Assembly (NCBI GenBank): GCA_946482365.1
Contig: CAMLQY010000029.1
Coordinates: 1-22,581 of the forward strand
Direction: 5' to 3'
Source: an uncultured Actinomycetes bacterium
Lineage (GTDB): Bacteria > Actinomycetota > Thermoleophilia > Solirubrobacterales > 70-9
DNA length: 22,581 bases
Both the position numbers and the translations under genes were made by a program. The notes below the pieces were generated by a model, which was not told the DNA's origin, made no database searches, and saw only the letters and a program-made list of their open reading frames with translations. Positions 22,172-22,581 of this stretch are shown one piece after another (positions within the stretch are counted from its first letter, which is position 1; the number at the start of each line of letters is the position of its first letter).

Positions 22172-22581
22172 TCAGCCGCGGACGGCGACGCGGACCGGCC
22201 GCGAGCGGCCGATGCCTCGCACCTTCGCCCGCGCGCGGGGCTTGGGCCCGGCCGTGTTCAACCGGGTCCAGCGATGGAACCGGATGCGGCCGTTGACGCC
22301 GACCTTGGTGCTGCCGACCCGGCGCCAGTTGCGACGGTCGCGAACTTGGATGAAGACCCTGGCGCCGACCCGCGCCGGGCCGGCGACGCGGCCGAAGAAG
22401 CGCAGCCTGCCGGCGCGCTTCGCGCGACCCCTCGCCCTGGCGGCCTTGCCCGCCGGTGAGGGAATGCTGATCGTCACCCGGCGCACTACCACGGGCCCCG
22501 CCTTCGCACCCTCGGCGCCGCTCGCGAACAGCTGAGCCCGGTCGTATTCCTGGCCGAGGGTTTCGAAGGACCAGGCGCCGG
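22172..22581 (-). CDS. C-terminal part of an unidentified basic beta-rich protein (5' end cut by window edge)
   Basis: The frame is open from the stop at 22172 through the right edge, so at least 136 residues of a longer protein are present. The in-frame GTG at 22492 is probably internal. The visible part begins AWSFETLGQEYDRAQLFASG, followed by a strongly Arg/Lys-rich segment. It then has an Ig-like or carboxypeptidase-regulatory-like beta pattern (RFFGRVAGPARVGARVFIQV, then NWRRVGSTKVGVNGRIRFH) ending in VRVAVRG. Such domains often terminate extracellular proteins, but no catalytic motif is visible here. It converges on the flippase gene with a 5-base gap. I do not assign a function. Confidence 0.6.
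   Translation of the reverse strand, partial: GAWSFETLGQEYDRAQLFASGAEGAKAGPVVVRRVTISIPSPAGKAARARGRAKRAGRLRFFGRVAGPARVGARVFIQVRDRRNWRRVGSTKVGVNGRIRFHRWTRLNTAGPKPRARAKVRGIGRSRPVRVAVRG

Overview
This looks like a chromosomal segment of a high-GC actinobacterium. The G/C-rich third codon positions, frequent TTG and GTG starts, tightly overlapping start/stop codons, a MeaA-type ethylmalonyl-CoA mutase resembling the Streptomyces protein, an LPXTG-type surface protein and the absence of any outer-membrane export gene all fit. A Thermoleophilia/Solirubrobacterales-like host is my best guess, but it is inference and not proven by the sequence. I see no tRNA, rRNA, transposase or CRISPR array.

Layout. 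(1) Positions 1-3612, plus strand, are metabolic: the 3' part of an ethylmalonyl-CoA mutase (meaA), an L-2-hydroxyglutarate oxidase (lhgO) joined to it by a TTGA stop/start overlap, and a small Cys4 protein of unknown function. (2) Positions 3623-5055 hold a secreted polysaccharide-lyase-like/LamG protein with its own sigma70-like promoter, an unusual start and codon use unlike its neighbours. (3) Positions 14639 down to 5072, minus strand, form one long operon. In transcription order it encodes a large secreted TIG/calcium-repeat/glucose-sorbosone dehydrogenase-like protein, a Wzy/WaaL-like polymerase with a C-terminal TPR region, a 95-residue LPXTG surface protein, a second Wzy/WaaL-like protein, an ExoA-like GT2 glycosyltransferase and a Wzz/BY-kinase fusion. 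(4) Positions 14736-17520, plus strand and divergent from that operon, encode the priming sugar-phosphate transferase, a sugar nucleotidyltransferase and a GT4 glycosyltransferase. (5) Positions 20577 down to 17382, minus strand, encode a GT4 glycosyltransferase, a Gfo/Idh/MocA oxidoreductase and an NAD-dependent epimerase. (6) Positions 20619-22166, plus strand, encode a Wzx-like flippase. (7) The right edge holds the 3' part of an unidentified basic protein.

Regions 3-6 together make a nearly complete Wzx/Wzy-type exopolysaccharide system: nucleotide-sugar supply and modification, a priming transferase on polyprenyl phosphate, three glycosyltransferases, a flippase, two candidate polymerases/ligases and a Wzz/BY-kinase chain-length regulator. 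The less usual parts are three secreted proteins: a tiny LPXTG protein between the two polymerases, the 1,019-residue dehydrogenase-like protein that heads the operon, and the lyase/LamG protein facing the operon's end. I infer that these act on, modify or anchor the polymer outside the cell. No intergenic stretch exceeds about 110 bases, apart from uncertainty over the start near 14540-14640.
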